Shown piece after piece: positions 25,505 to 34,204 of a stretch of DNA of 46,244 nt (within the stretch, counting starts at the first letter, position 1; the number at the start of each line of letters is the position of its first letter). The stretch is from Promethearchaeota archaeon. Its GTDB lineage: Archaea; Asgardarchaeota; Lokiarchaeia; Sigynarchaeales; SOKP01. The notes under the pieces were generated by a model, which worked only from the letters and a program-made list of their open reading frames with translations, ran no database searches and was not told where the DNA came from. The stretch lies in contig WJIN01000285.1 in assembly GCA_014730295.1 (NCBI GenBank), positions 1 through 46,244 on the forward strand, given 5' to 3'. A program made the position numbers and the translations under genes.

Positions 25505-27298
25505 TTATTGATTTTTATAAATTTGTTTTATGTGTTCATAAAGATTTCCTAATTTCTCGACAACCTGTTTCCATCGGAAATTCTCGTCCACTCTTTTATA
25601 ACAATTCTCTCTTATTTTATTATATATTTGTGGATTATTTTTAACAATCTGTTTGATCTTCTCATCAGATATTATTTCGAGGCCATTTAGATGAGGCACT
25701 TCTTTATCTTTTGATTTTCTATTAATAATAGAAAGTTGCAGCATATCGACAATTGTCTTAATTAATTGATCCTCCTCATCCTTATCAATAAGAAGACCTG
25801 TTCCCTTATCGGGATTATTTCTAATATCGATCACAGTTTCTTGTAATCCTCCAACTTTTGTGGCTATAATAGGGAGCTTTGAAGCCATTGCTTCTAATGC
25901 TATAATCCCAAAAGGCTCCCAACGGGATACCGCGCAATATAAATCAGCGCTTAGGTGTGCCAAATCAAAAATATCTGCAGCAACTCCGAAAATAATTCTC
26001 AAGTTTTCTGGATACTTTTTGACATATTTAGCATATTCCTTAATTTCCTTAATACTATATTCTGTGGGTAAGATGAGAAATAAAAATTTTGCATTCGGGA
26101 TTTTTTTTATGATCTCTGGAATAGATTTCAAGATGAGACCAAATCCTTTCTGCTTTGATAAACGCCCCGTCATTAATGCAAGGGGTCCAGAATTTTCGAA
26201 GGCTTTAATTCTTCCGTTTTTAATGAAGGGGTTTCCATTTGAAATTTGGTTAATCGTCGCAAGAATTTTTTCAGAATTAATCAAGGGGCTTTGATCGAGA
26301 TTTCCTATTTTATGGGTAAGCAAAAACCTTTTCATTTGCTCTCGAGTAATCTCTTTTCCATGAGCAATATCAAGAAACTCCATTATGTCTTTTCCAAGTT
26401 TATCCAAAACTTTGCTTTTCATTTCATAATAATCCCAATCACAACCATTCCACACAAATTCTGATTTGAAATCGATTAATTCTTTACCTAGATTTGGTAT
26501 GATATCTGATTTAAGATAAGATTTACTAACAGAAAGTACTAAATCACTAATAATGGCACCTATTTGCTCCATTGTTGGTGGTTTTTCTGGCTTTTTGGAT
26601 TGTGTTGTCTGGCATAATTCAAAAATTTCTTCGATATCCGTCAACTTAAATCCCTCTTCAAACCTAATTTTTATTGGTGTGTTATCGATTCCGCAGCTTT
26701 TAATGAAATCTAATTCGTATCGTGGCCATGTAAGCAAATGAATAGTAATAATAGAGGGAATATCTATATTGATTCTGAATAATTCTTGTTTTATTGATAT
26801 GAAGGGAATAACAGCATGATAATCATGAAGATGAATAATTTCTGGGAGTTGATCTGTATTTTTGTCTATTAATATTTGTAAATAACACCTCATTCCCATA
26901 CTATATAGAGCCAATTTTGTCTCAAAGGTCTCGGGATTGTATACACTTCTATCATCAAGATATTGAGACGTGAATTCATTCTCTCCTTTAAGTAATATGA
27001 TCTCAACGCCATTCAGATTAAATTGATAAAATCCGATATCATAAAATCCTTCAATAATCTTAACCTCCTCGTTGCCCTTGAGTCGTAATTCTCCAACACA
27101 TTCAATGGGAATTCTATTTACTTCGTGTTCTTCTTGAATACGCGCTAATTGCCCATGAGAAGGGATAAAGACGCGAAAATCATATTTATTCTTCAGATTT
27201 ACGGCTTGATTGGCGGGAACCTCACCTAATCCTCCCACTTTTGCAATACCTTTGTATTCAAATGTTAAAATCCAAACCTTATCTCTTTGATTTGTCAA
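25505..27298 (-). CDS. GT5-like glycogen/starch synthase
   Basis: A 597-residue retaining glycosyltransferase (GT-B). The glycogen-synthase signature KVGGLGEV is at 20-27, HLHDYH at 156-161, and the C-terminal EPFGIIALE (E461-x7-E469) with KVGGLQETV at 481-489. It should extend an alpha-1,4-glucan from ADP- or UDP-glucose. It is longer than the ~480-residue bacterial enzymes because of inserts between the two halves: a coil near 205-245 (TTQSKKPEKPPT) and a segment near 300-365. The downstream MFS gene is 16 bases away. No glycogen branching or degradation genes are visible here. Confidence 0.88.
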   Translation of the reverse strand: MTNQRDKVWILTFEYKGIAKVGGLGEVPANQAVNLKNKYDFRVFIPSHGQLARIQEEHEVNRIPIECVGELRLKGNEEVKIIEGFYDIGFYQFNLNGVEIILLKGENEFTSQYLDDRSVYNPETFETKLALYSMGMRCYLQILIDKNTDQLPEIIHLHDYHAVIPFISIKQELFRINIDIPSIITIHLLTWPRYELDFIKSCGIDNTPIKIRFEEGFKLTDIEEIFELCQTTQSKKPEKPPTMEQIGAIISDLVLSVSKSYLKSDIIPNLGKELIDFKSEFVWNGCDWDYYEMKSKVLDKLGKDIMEFLDIAHGKEITREQMKRFLLTHKIGNLDQSPLINSEKILATINQISNGNPFIKNGRIKAFENSGPLALMTGRLSKQKGFGLILKSIPEIIKKIPNAKFLFLILPTEYSIKEIKEYAKYVKKYPENLRIIFGVAADIFDLAHLSADLYCAVSRWEPFGIIALEAMASKLPIIATKVGGLQETVIDIRNNPDKGTGLLIDKDEEDQLIKTIVDMLQLSIINRKSKDKEVPHLNGLEIISDEKIKQIVKNNPQIYNKIRENCYKRVDENFRWKQVVEKLGNLYEHIKQIYKNQ

Positions 27299-27671
27299 AA
27301 TAAATCAGTTTAATTAATTTATCATATCCCTTTAATCTATTCTATAGGGGTAAATATTTAATACTATTTTAACCCGAGTTTTTACAAATATAATTCTATT
27401 AAACAGATATTAAGCCCTCAAAATCCGCCTCTAATAAAGGACTTAGCGGATAAACTCCTTCTAAAATATATATTACGATGGATGTTTTCTTAATCAATAA
27501 TCATTCTTTCTTAATATTCGCATGAAAATTATGTATGCAGAGTCTGAGAAAATGGTGTAGAAATTATCCAATAAAAGAGGAAAGAAAATTATAAAAAAAT
27601 TTTATTAATAATTTTAATTATGAATCTAGATTTTAATAACATATTAAATTATCCAAACAAAGGTAAAAAAT
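27299..27671. other. Intergenic stretch with leaderless upstream ORF
   Basis: 373 bases. The left part holds the promoter of the minus-strand GT5 gene, and the middle has no gene. Near the right end a TATA-like tract (27588-27597) sits about 27 bases before an ATG at 27620 that opens a 23-codon frame overlapping the next gene (listed separately). Confidence 0.4.
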
Positions 27672-27691
27672 TTGAATTCGTGGAAAAATAA
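27620..27691 (+). CDS. Short upstream ORF or frameshifted N-terminus
   Basis: ATG at 27620 begins a 23-residue frame (MNLDFNNILNYPNKGKKFEF...) ending inside the PLP-enzyme gene. Its ATG lies at the leaderless distance from a TATA-like tract. The main gene begins in the +1 frame at TTG 27672 just after a run of six A's and three T's. Either a short upstream peptide is made, or one base in this run has shifted a longer N-terminus out of frame. Confidence 0.3.
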   Translation: MNLDFNNILNYPNKGKKFEFVEK

Positions 27692-28757
27692 AATACCTAC
27701 ACCTGCGCTCGTGCTCGACTATGATACTATGGAAAAAAATATGCAATATGTAACGAAAATTGCAAAAGAAGCCGGAGTGAATTTACGACAACACGTAAAG
27801 ACCCCAAAAATCCCATTAGTTGCACATATTCAGAAAAGAATCGCCGGGGACACAGCGAGAGGAATTGCTGTAGCGAAAGTTGGAGAGGCAGAAGTTTATT
27901 CGCAAGCTGGCTTTGATGATATCCTCATTGCAAATCAAGTAATTGTGCCGGATCATATTGAAAGGATGATGAGACTAAATAAATACACCCTAACCCGATG
28001 TGTAGTGGATTCAAAAAAAAACATCTCAGATCTGAATAAAGTTGCAAGTAAGTTTAATATTATGCTTGAAGTGTTAATTGATATTGATTTAGGCATGGGT
28101 AGAACAGGTGTAAAACCGGGTGAACCTACTGTAGAATTGGCAAAATTTCTCAAAACCCAGACACATTTGAAACTTGTGGGATTGCAAGGCTATGAAGGAC
28201 ATCTTACTCCCCAAACCGATTATGATTTACGGAAAAAACAGACCGAAGATGCTATGCGAGAATTAATAGCGACTCGAGATGCGATAAATGCGCTTGGATT
28301 TGATATTGATTATCTTTCCGCATCTGGATCGGGTACCTTTATGTTCTCAGCACCAATCGACGGGATCACGGAAATCCAACCGGGAACTTACGTATTCGCG
28401 GACGAGCATATCTGCAGAGTGGTACCAGAATTTGAACCCGCAGTCACAGTCTTAAGCACCATTCAAAATAGTACGGGAAAGCGCCTCTATACGATGGATG
28501 CGGGATTAAAAGCATTTCCGACCGGAGATGGGAGACCTGAGTTCAAGAATCTCCATCGGGCACGTTTCAGAGTTATAACTGAAGAACATAGTCAATTTAA
28601 AGTAAGTCCAAAAGACCAGCTCGAGATTGGTGGTAAAATTGAACTGATTCCGGCGCATATATGCATCACCGTTAATATCTATGATTTTATTCATGTAATT
28701 AGAGGTGGAGAGTATATAGGTAGGTGGCCAATCTTGGCTCGAGGCAAAAATTACTAA
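27672..28757 (+). CDS. DSD1/D-threonine-aldolase-like PLP enzyme
   Basis: 361 residues, fold-type III (alanine-racemase-like). The PLP lysine region LRQHVKTPKIP is near 38-48 (Lys43), corresponding to the RPHVKTHK motif of eukaryotic D-serine dehydratase and D-threonine aldolase. Near the C-terminus PAHICIT supplies the His-x-Cys zinc pair. The reaction is either D-serine dehydration or D-3-hydroxy-amino-acid aldol cleavage. The start is the TTG at 27672 with aaaggt eight bases before. RidA follows after 55 bases, which suits an enzyme that generates reactive enamines. The likely unit is this gene plus ridA. Confidence 0.88.
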   Translation: MNSWKNKIPTPALVLDYDTMEKNMQYVTKIAKEAGVNLRQHVKTPKIPLVAHIQKRIAGDTARGIAVAKVGEAEVYSQAGFDDILIANQVIVPDHIERMMRLNKYTLTRCVVDSKKNISDLNKVASKFNIMLEVLIDIDLGMGRTGVKPGEPTVELAKFLKTQTHLKLVGLQGYEGHLTPQTDYDLRKKQTEDAMRELIATRDAINALGFDIDYLSASGSGTFMFSAPIDGITEIQPGTYVFADEHICRVVPEFEPAVTVLSTIQNSTGKRLYTMDAGLKAFPTGDGRPEFKNLHRARFRVITEEHSQFKVSPKDQLEIGGKIELIPAHICITVNIYDFIHVIRGGEYIGRWPILARGKNY

Positions 28758-28812
28758 ATCCTTTATTATTAATTTGATGTAAATAATACAAAAAAAAGAG
28801 GTCTTATATAAA

Positions 28813-29190
28813 ATGGTAGACAAAGAAATTATTAATCCGGGAACTCCGGTGGCGGGTCCTTATAGCCCAGGTGTGAAAGTGGGAAATATGATTTTTGTTT
28901 CAGGACAAGGCCCAAAGCCCGGCTCGGATGATATAAAAGATCAAACGCGCACCACTTTCGAAAATATCAAGACGATTTTGGAAGCAGCGGGAGCTAAGAT
29001 GTCCGATATCGTGAAAGTGACTGTATACTTAAACGATATGGGAGATTTCAAAAAAATGAATCGCGCATATCAAAAATTCTTTAATGAAAATGGAGTTGAG
29101 GATGATTATCCCGCCCGTACCACCGTCGAAGTCGCAAATCTTCCTGTTGCTATCATGAAATTGGAAATTGATGTAATTGCGATGGTATAA
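28813..29190 (+). CDS. ridA: RidA (YjgF/UK114) imine/enamine deaminase
   Basis: 125 residues, trimeric family that hydrolyses 2-aminoacrylate and other imines released by PLP enzymes. The hallmark segments are present: PVAGPYSPGVKVGNMIFVSG at 12-31, KMSDIVKVTVYL and YPARTTVEVANLP near 99-111 with the substrate arginine at 102. It lies 55 bases after the DSD1-like gene, in the same direction. An aaagagg motif precedes the ATG. The pairing supports a dehydratase reaction upstream. Confidence 0.95.
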   Translation: MVDKEIINPGTPVAGPYSPGVKVGNMIFVSGQGPKPGSDDIKDQTRTTFENIKTILEAAGAKMSDIVKVTVYLNDMGDFKKMNRAYQKFFNENGVEDDYPARTTVEVANLPVAIMKLEIDVIAMV

Positions 29191-29193
29191 ATA

Positions 29194-29220
29194 ATTTTAT
29201 CTCCCTTTTTTTATTTTTAT
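29194..29220 (+). terminator. T-rich putative terminator after ridA
   Basis: attttatctccctttttttatttttat follows the ridA stop by a few bases and precedes a convergent gene. It looks like a U-tract terminator for the two-gene unit. Confidence 0.45.
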
Positions 29221-29272
29221 CTTAATGGATCTTAGACCGAAATAGAAAAGAAAAAAAAGTATGTATTTTGAT

Positions 29273-30715
29273 TTATAAGATTTTTTGTTCTAATAATTCT
29301 CTGTTTTCCAAAGCGCAAGACATATCTATGTCATATACTCTCCACATCAAAAGGAATCCGATAAAGTAGAATATTTGGGGGATTAACGACATTAAAACTT
29401 TTATTCCAATTATTGCAGTTCCGGTCTGAACAATGGTTGGATCTAATGAATAGGCATTAAATCCAGTCGCCCATAGAATCAGAGAGAAAAATAAAGCTTG
29501 CAATACAAATGAAAATCTCCCAAAGAATGTTCTTATTCCCGTGTAAGCTCCTTCTTTTCTTTCCTCAGAGCGCACTATGATGTTATCCATAACATCCGAG
29601 AAGCATGGATACATAAGGACCCAAATTGCTCCTATACCGAATCCTATCAACGCAAGGATTATCGCGGTGAGAATCAAACCACCTTCTCCAACAAACCAGA
29701 GAGGAATGAATAGCCATGTTGTAATAAAAGTTCCTATCATGAATGCTTTCTTATTCCCAAATTTCTTTCCAATGTAACTCCAAAATGGCGTTCCAACTAA
29801 AACCGCAATCAAAAAGAATACCCCCATCACTATTTCATCATCAGGATTAGCTGATCTAATGATGGAAGTGGTCCAAAATGGAAGCATTCCTAAAAGAAAA
29901 ACGGTCATAACTTGATGTCCCATATATGTTATAACATACGCTAGAAAGTTCTTATCCTTTAAGCACGACTTTAGAATCTGGATAAATGATTGTTGCTGTG
30001 AATCATCTTTTCTTTCGATAATATCTAGCTGACGTTGTATGAGTTCTTTGTCTTCACGCATCCCTGGGATAGACGCAATGGCACCTATTAATGTTATTAT
30101 TCCTACAACTAATCCTACAAGAAAATAATCTGTTTGATTCTTATATTGGCTCATCACTAAGGGAGGTATAAGAACTCCTAATACAATTCCAATAACTCCC
30201 CAAATAGTAGTCCACACACCGATTCTATTTCTCTCTTCGGTTGTTCGATACTTATCAGGAAATATCGAAAGCCAGTTGATTTGCCAAAGAGAAAAAAGGA
30301 ATTCAAACACAATAAGAGTAATTACACACCATAAGAATTTTTCTAATTGTTGTCCTGCTCCAGGATTAAAAGGTGCTGCGAATAATGCCCAATATGACAA
30401 TGCATAGGTAAGGATTCCTAAGGTAAACCATGGAAATCGCCGTCCCCACTTTTCTGTCCATTTATATTTTCGATCGGATACAGTGCCAAGCACAACATCA
30501 TTTACCATATTCCAAACACCAAAAATAGCATAGGCTATCCCCAAAAGTAGGAAGTCTAATTGCAAGACTGAGGAATAGTAATAAAATAACCTTGTGGTGA
30601 ATGCAGCTTGGATAAAATTATCTAAGAACCCACCTAAGCCGTAGCTTGCATGAATCTTTAGAGAATATTTCATTTCCTGCGATTCTTTTGCTTCTTTCAT
30701 TTCACTCATTTTCAT
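29273..30715 (-). CDS. GPH-family (MelB-like) cation symporter
   Basis: 480 residues with about 12 membrane segments. It has the glycoside-pentoside-hexuronide:cation symporter signature: NMVNDVVLGTVSDR then KWGRRFPWFTLG (D-x-x-x-G-x-x-x-D-R and W-G-R-R-P/F-W) near 71-100. These secondary carriers couple solute uptake to Na+ or H+. It is the only transporter in the catabolic island. The conserved aspartates suggest cation coupling. Substrate cannot be read from sequence; sugars, sugar acids or amino-acid conjugates fit the surroundings. Confidence 0.88.
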   Translation of the reverse strand: MKMSEMKEAKESQEMKYSLKIHASYGLGGFLDNFIQAAFTTRLFYYYSSVLQLDFLLLGIAYAIFGVWNMVNDVVLGTVSDRKYKWTEKWGRRFPWFTLGILTYALSYWALFAAPFNPGAGQQLEKFLWCVITLIVFEFLFSLWQINWLSIFPDKYRTTEERNRIGVWTTIWGVIGIVLGVLIPPLVMSQYKNQTDYFLVGLVVGIITLIGAIASIPGMREDKELIQRQLDIIERKDDSQQQSFIQILKSCLKDKNFLAYVITYMGHQVMTVFLLGMLPFWTTSIIRSANPDDEIVMGVFFLIAVLVGTPFWSYIGKKFGNKKAFMIGTFITTWLFIPLWFVGEGGLILTAIILALIGFGIGAIWVLMYPCFSDVMDNIIVRSEERKEGAYTGIRTFFGRFSFVLQALFFSLILWATGFNAYSLDPTIVQTGTAIIGIKVLMSLIPQIFYFIGFLLMWRVYDIDMSCALENRELLEQKIL

Positions 30716-30768
30716 TCAACATCCAATTTTTTTTTGGTAAATATCCACTTAAAATTTCGTTTTCTTCA

Positions 30769-30815
30769 TATATAAAATTTTAATATAAGAATTTTATATA
30801 AAATTTTAAGATAAG
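30769..30815. repeat. Two-copy direct repeat upstream of the symporter
   Basis: tatataaaattttaatataag at 30769-30789 and the same 21 bases with one mismatch at 30795-30815, period 26. It lies 54-100 bases before the minus-strand symporter start and includes TATA-like sequence, so it could be a doubled promoter or regulator site. AT-richness makes chance duplication possible. Confidence 0.4.
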
Positions 30816-30858
30816 AAAAAATAATAAAAATAGTTTAAATACTTTATCTTCTAACAGC

Positions 30859-32496
30859 TTAATAAATATGCTTCAAAACGGTACCAGCACATTTTCCTGT
30901 ATATTCCCCGTGGTTTATTATTACTTCCCCATTGATAATCACATACTCAATTCCTTCGGGATATTGCTTCCCATCCTCTAAATTCCCTCTATCTTGTATA
31001 ATATCATAGTCAAACACCACGATATCTGCTTTATTTCCTTTCTTAAGTGAACCTCTTCGATCAAGACCCAAAATAGAGGCGGGTAAGGAAGTCATTTTCC
31101 TAACAGCCTCTTCCAAACTTAGATATGATTTTTCTCTCACCCATCTTGCGATTACACGGGGAAACGCATTAAAAGTTCTTGGATGAGTGTTTCCCTCGGT
31201 CATAGGAATCCCATCAGATGAAGGCGCCACATATTCTTGAGAAAAAAGCGGAATAATGCCTCTCTCTTCATCCTTCGTCACAATGCGTATCATAATCCCT
31301 CCCTCTTCATCCTTAATAAAATCCAATATTGCATCCTCTAGACTTCTAGAAGGGTAGCGTGTCGATAGTACCTCATAAATCGTTTTCCCCACTACATCTT
31401 GGCTTTTTAAAGCATTAAGAATAATCACATTCTTTGACATCTTGGAAAAAATAAGTTTCCTTAGGATAAATTTAGGAATTATTTTGATATAGAATGGTCC
31501 ATCGGCTACAAACATAGAATAGAGCTTTTCGAATACTTCTTTTTGGATGCGTTTACGGATCGAGGGCTCAGAAAGGTTATGTTCAAAATCTTGAAATACC
31601 CAAGTCGGTAATAATACAAACGAGAGGCTGGTAAATCCATCTTCATATACCGTGGTATCTGCGGAAATACGTAATCCTTCGGAACGAGCTTTCATCATGC
31701 AACTAATGGCTTTTTCTGTCATCTGCTCCAAGTTATAATTGCTAATTACACTCCAATGTGAAATATGTGCCTTAACTTCCGCTTCCCGTGCGATCCTAAT
31801 TAATTCTTTCATGCCGATTTCAATAAGTCCGGCACCCTCATTTCGCATGTGAGAATCATAAATTCCTTTGTATTTACCCACGATTTTCGCAATTTCAATA
31901 AGTTCTTCAGTACTGCTTTCAGAACCAGGGGGATAGACCAGACCAGTAGAGATACCGAATGCCCCAGCTTTCATATTCTCTTCTACGATCCGCCTCATTT
32001 CCTCAAGTTGCTGGTCATTTGGTTCGCCTTCTTCTGTCCCCATCACCATTGCTCGAATATTTCCTTGAGGAATGAAAAATGCAAGGTTCAAGCCAACTCC
32101 TTTTTCTTCTAAATCTTTAAAAAGAGTTTGGTAATCATCATAGAGCGTCGGAGTGGAACAGAATGCTTTACTCGCAAAATTATAATAATAATTTTTAACC
32201 TTATCATTTGCGGGTGCGACACCAATCCCGCACATCCCCACTACAATCGTTGTTAAACCTTGGTGTATATAGGGAAGTCCTTCATTTTCTCTATAAATAT
32301 TTAAATCCCCATGGTTATGCATATCAATGAAACCTGGACAGACTACCAGACCATCCGCCTCAATTATTTTGGCATCTGAGTCGGTTATTTTTGTCCCGAT
32401 TTCTACGATTTCATCATCCTCGATCAATACATCGCCTTTATAGCCTTCTAAACCAGTGCCATCAATGATAAACCCATTTTTTACCAGATATTTCAT
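30859..32496 (-). CDS. N-acyl-D-amino-acid deacylase (amidohydrolase)
   Basis: Hydrolyses N-acyl-D-amino acids to fatty/acetate acid and D-amino acid. The amidohydrolase metal site is recognisable: FIDMHNHGDLN (His60, His62), VVGMCGIGVAP (the bridging cysteine of D-aminoacylases), SHMRNEG, HISHWS, and DGIPMTEGNTHPRTF with the catalytic Asp. About 545 residues. The frame extends to GTG 32538, but a TATA-like attataac lies inside that extension, and MKYLVKNGFIIDG at ATG 32496 is the usual N-terminus. Placed divergently from the C69 gene; the intervening ~170 bases hold both promoters. Confidence 0.9.
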   Translation of the reverse strand: MKYLVKNGFIIDGTGLEGYKGDVLIEDDEIVEIGTKITDSDAKIIEADGLVVCPGFIDMHNHGDLNIYRENEGLPYIHQGLTTIVVGMCGIGVAPANDKVKNYYYNFASKAFCSTPTLYDDYQTLFKDLEEKGVGLNLAFFIPQGNIRAMVMGTEEGEPNDQQLEEMRRIVEENMKAGAFGISTGLVYPPGSESSTEELIEIAKIVGKYKGIYDSHMRNEGAGLIEIGMKELIRIAREAEVKAHISHWSVISNYNLEQMTEKAISCMMKARSEGLRISADTTVYEDGFTSLSFVLLPTWVFQDFEHNLSEPSIRKRIQKEVFEKLYSMFVADGPFYIKIIPKFILRKLIFSKMSKNVIILNALKSQDVVGKTIYEVLSTRYPSRSLEDAILDFIKDEEGGIMIRIVTKDEERGIIPLFSQEYVAPSSDGIPMTEGNTHPRTFNAFPRVIARWVREKSYLSLEEAVRKMTSLPASILGLDRRGSLKKGNKADIVVFDYDIIQDRGNLEDGKQYPEGIEYVIINGEVIINHGEYTGKCAGTVLKHIY

Positions 32497-32669
32497 ATAT
32501 AATATCTTACCATAATTTCTAATAGTTATAATTAACACTTAAGAATATTAAAAAATATATATAAATCTGAACACCTATATCAAATAATTATGAGATATCT
32601 ACTTATCTAAGTAGTTTACCTTTTCATGAATTATTAAATTTAATAATCATATTGATGTGAATAATAATA

Positions 32670-34034
32670 ATGTGTGATACAGTAGTTGCCCTTGGTAATT
32701 CGACTAAAGACGGTAGCGTGCTTTTTGGGAAAAATTCTGACCGAGAACCTAACGAAGCGCATAATGTTGTATATTCAAAGAGTGCAAAGCACGATCCTAA
32801 CTCGAAGGTAAATTGTACCTACATTTCAATACCGCAAGTGGAAGAAACTTATGAAGTTCTCTTATTAAAACCTTTTTGGATGTTTGGATGCGAGATGGGA
32901 GCAAATGAATTCGGTGTCACGATTGGCAACGAAGCAGTGTGGTCTAAAGAGCCATATAGAGATACTGGATTGTTGGGAATGGATCTTATGCGGTTAGCTT
33001 TAGAAAGAGGAGAAAATGCCGAATCTGCATTGAACATAATCGTCGACCTTTTGGAAAAATATGGACAAGGTGGGGCGTGCGGCTATACCGATAAGACATT
33101 AAAATATCACAACTCATTTATCATCGCAGATCCAAACGATGCGTGGGTGTTGGAAACGGCAGATAAATATTGGATCGCGGAGAAAGTAGAAGACATTAGG
33201 ACTATATCCAATACACTTACCATAGGTAATAAATATGATAAAATACATCCTGAACTTATTCCCCATGCAATTGATGAGGGTTACTGTAAATCGGAAGAAG
33301 ATTTTCATTTTGCAGAATGTTTTATCCCCAGATTTAATATTAAGCAGATTGGGGCTAAGGGAAGTACACGGATCGAATGTACAATGAATAAATTACGAAA
33401 AAATAAAGGAAAAATTACTCCAGAAATCATTATGGCAACTTTGCGAGACCACAACATCAAACCTTCAAAACAGGATGAGTGGGATCCATCTCAAGGTTCA
33501 ATGAAGAGTCCTTGCATGCATTATACTTCTTTTATAACTCCGAGCCAGTCAGTAGGTTCTCATGTAGCTCATTTGAAAAAGGATCTCCAAATTCATTGGG
33601 TGACTGGAACTTCCGCGCCTTGTACAAGTATTTTTAAGCCTATTTTCCTACCAAAGTCTGGTTTAACAGCGCATTTCCCTCGTGCTGAAGGTGAATATGA
33701 TGAGGAAACACTATGGTGGCGTCATGAAAAACTTCATCGTTTAGTGCTCATGGATTATCAGAAACGATTAAACATTTACCGCGATGAAAGAAACCAAATG
33801 GAAGCAGAATTCTTAAAAAAGATGAGGAAACTTATAGAAAAAATTTCTTCACCGCTCTCTCAAGATAATATTGACCAATTGACATCATTAACTAATGAAT
33901 CATTAAAAAACAGTATGCAGAAAACACTAGAATGGATAGACTCAATTAAAAACTTACCCAGAGACTCCAAACCAGGATACTTCTACAGAAGACGCTGGAA
34001 TAAGCTAAATTCTCATGATAATCTTACTCTTTAA
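32670..34034 (+). CDS. Peptidase C69/secernin-like Ntn hydrolase (copy 1)
   Basis: 454 residues of the C69 dipeptidase/secernin family. The start Met-Cys-Asp-Thr places Cys2 as the likely N-terminal nucleophile after methionine removal, which fixes the start at 32670. Also visible: GKNSDREPNEAH, CTYISIPQVEETYE, MGANEFGVTIGNEAV, GLLGMDLMRLALER, GQGGACG, and YHNSFIIADP. It is about 50 residues longer than the copy at 42418. Substrate is probably dipeptides or N-capped peptides; secernins themselves have no proven activity. The catabolic neighbours suggest peptide use. Confidence 0.9.
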   Translation: MCDTVVALGNSTKDGSVLFGKNSDREPNEAHNVVYSKSAKHDPNSKVNCTYISIPQVEETYEVLLLKPFWMFGCEMGANEFGVTIGNEAVWSKEPYRDTGLLGMDLMRLALERGENAESALNIIVDLLEKYGQGGACGYTDKTLKYHNSFIIADPNDAWVLETADKYWIAEKVEDIRTISNTLTIGNKYDKIHPELIPHAIDEGYCKSEEDFHFAECFIPRFNIKQIGAKGSTRIECTMNKLRKNKGKITPEIIMATLRDHNIKPSKQDEWDPSQGSMKSPCMHYTSFITPSQSVGSHVAHLKKDLQIHWVTGTSAPCTSIFKPIFLPKSGLTAHFPRAEGEYDEETLWWRHEKLHRLVLMDYQKRLNIYRDERNQMEAEFLKKMRKLIEKISSPLSQDNIDQLTSLTNESLKNSMQKTLEWIDSIKNLPRDSKPGYFYRRRWNKLNSHDNLTL

Positions 34035-34204
34035 TACTTTCCAATCTCATTTTTTTTTCAAATGGATAAAATTCTGCACAAAACGACCTATAAAACTCAA
34101 ATTCATAATTGAAAGTTTTATATGTAAATTTTAACATAATTTTTTAAATATAATAAACACTTATTATTATCTAAAAAAATTTTAATTGGAGATAATATAG
34201 ACTG

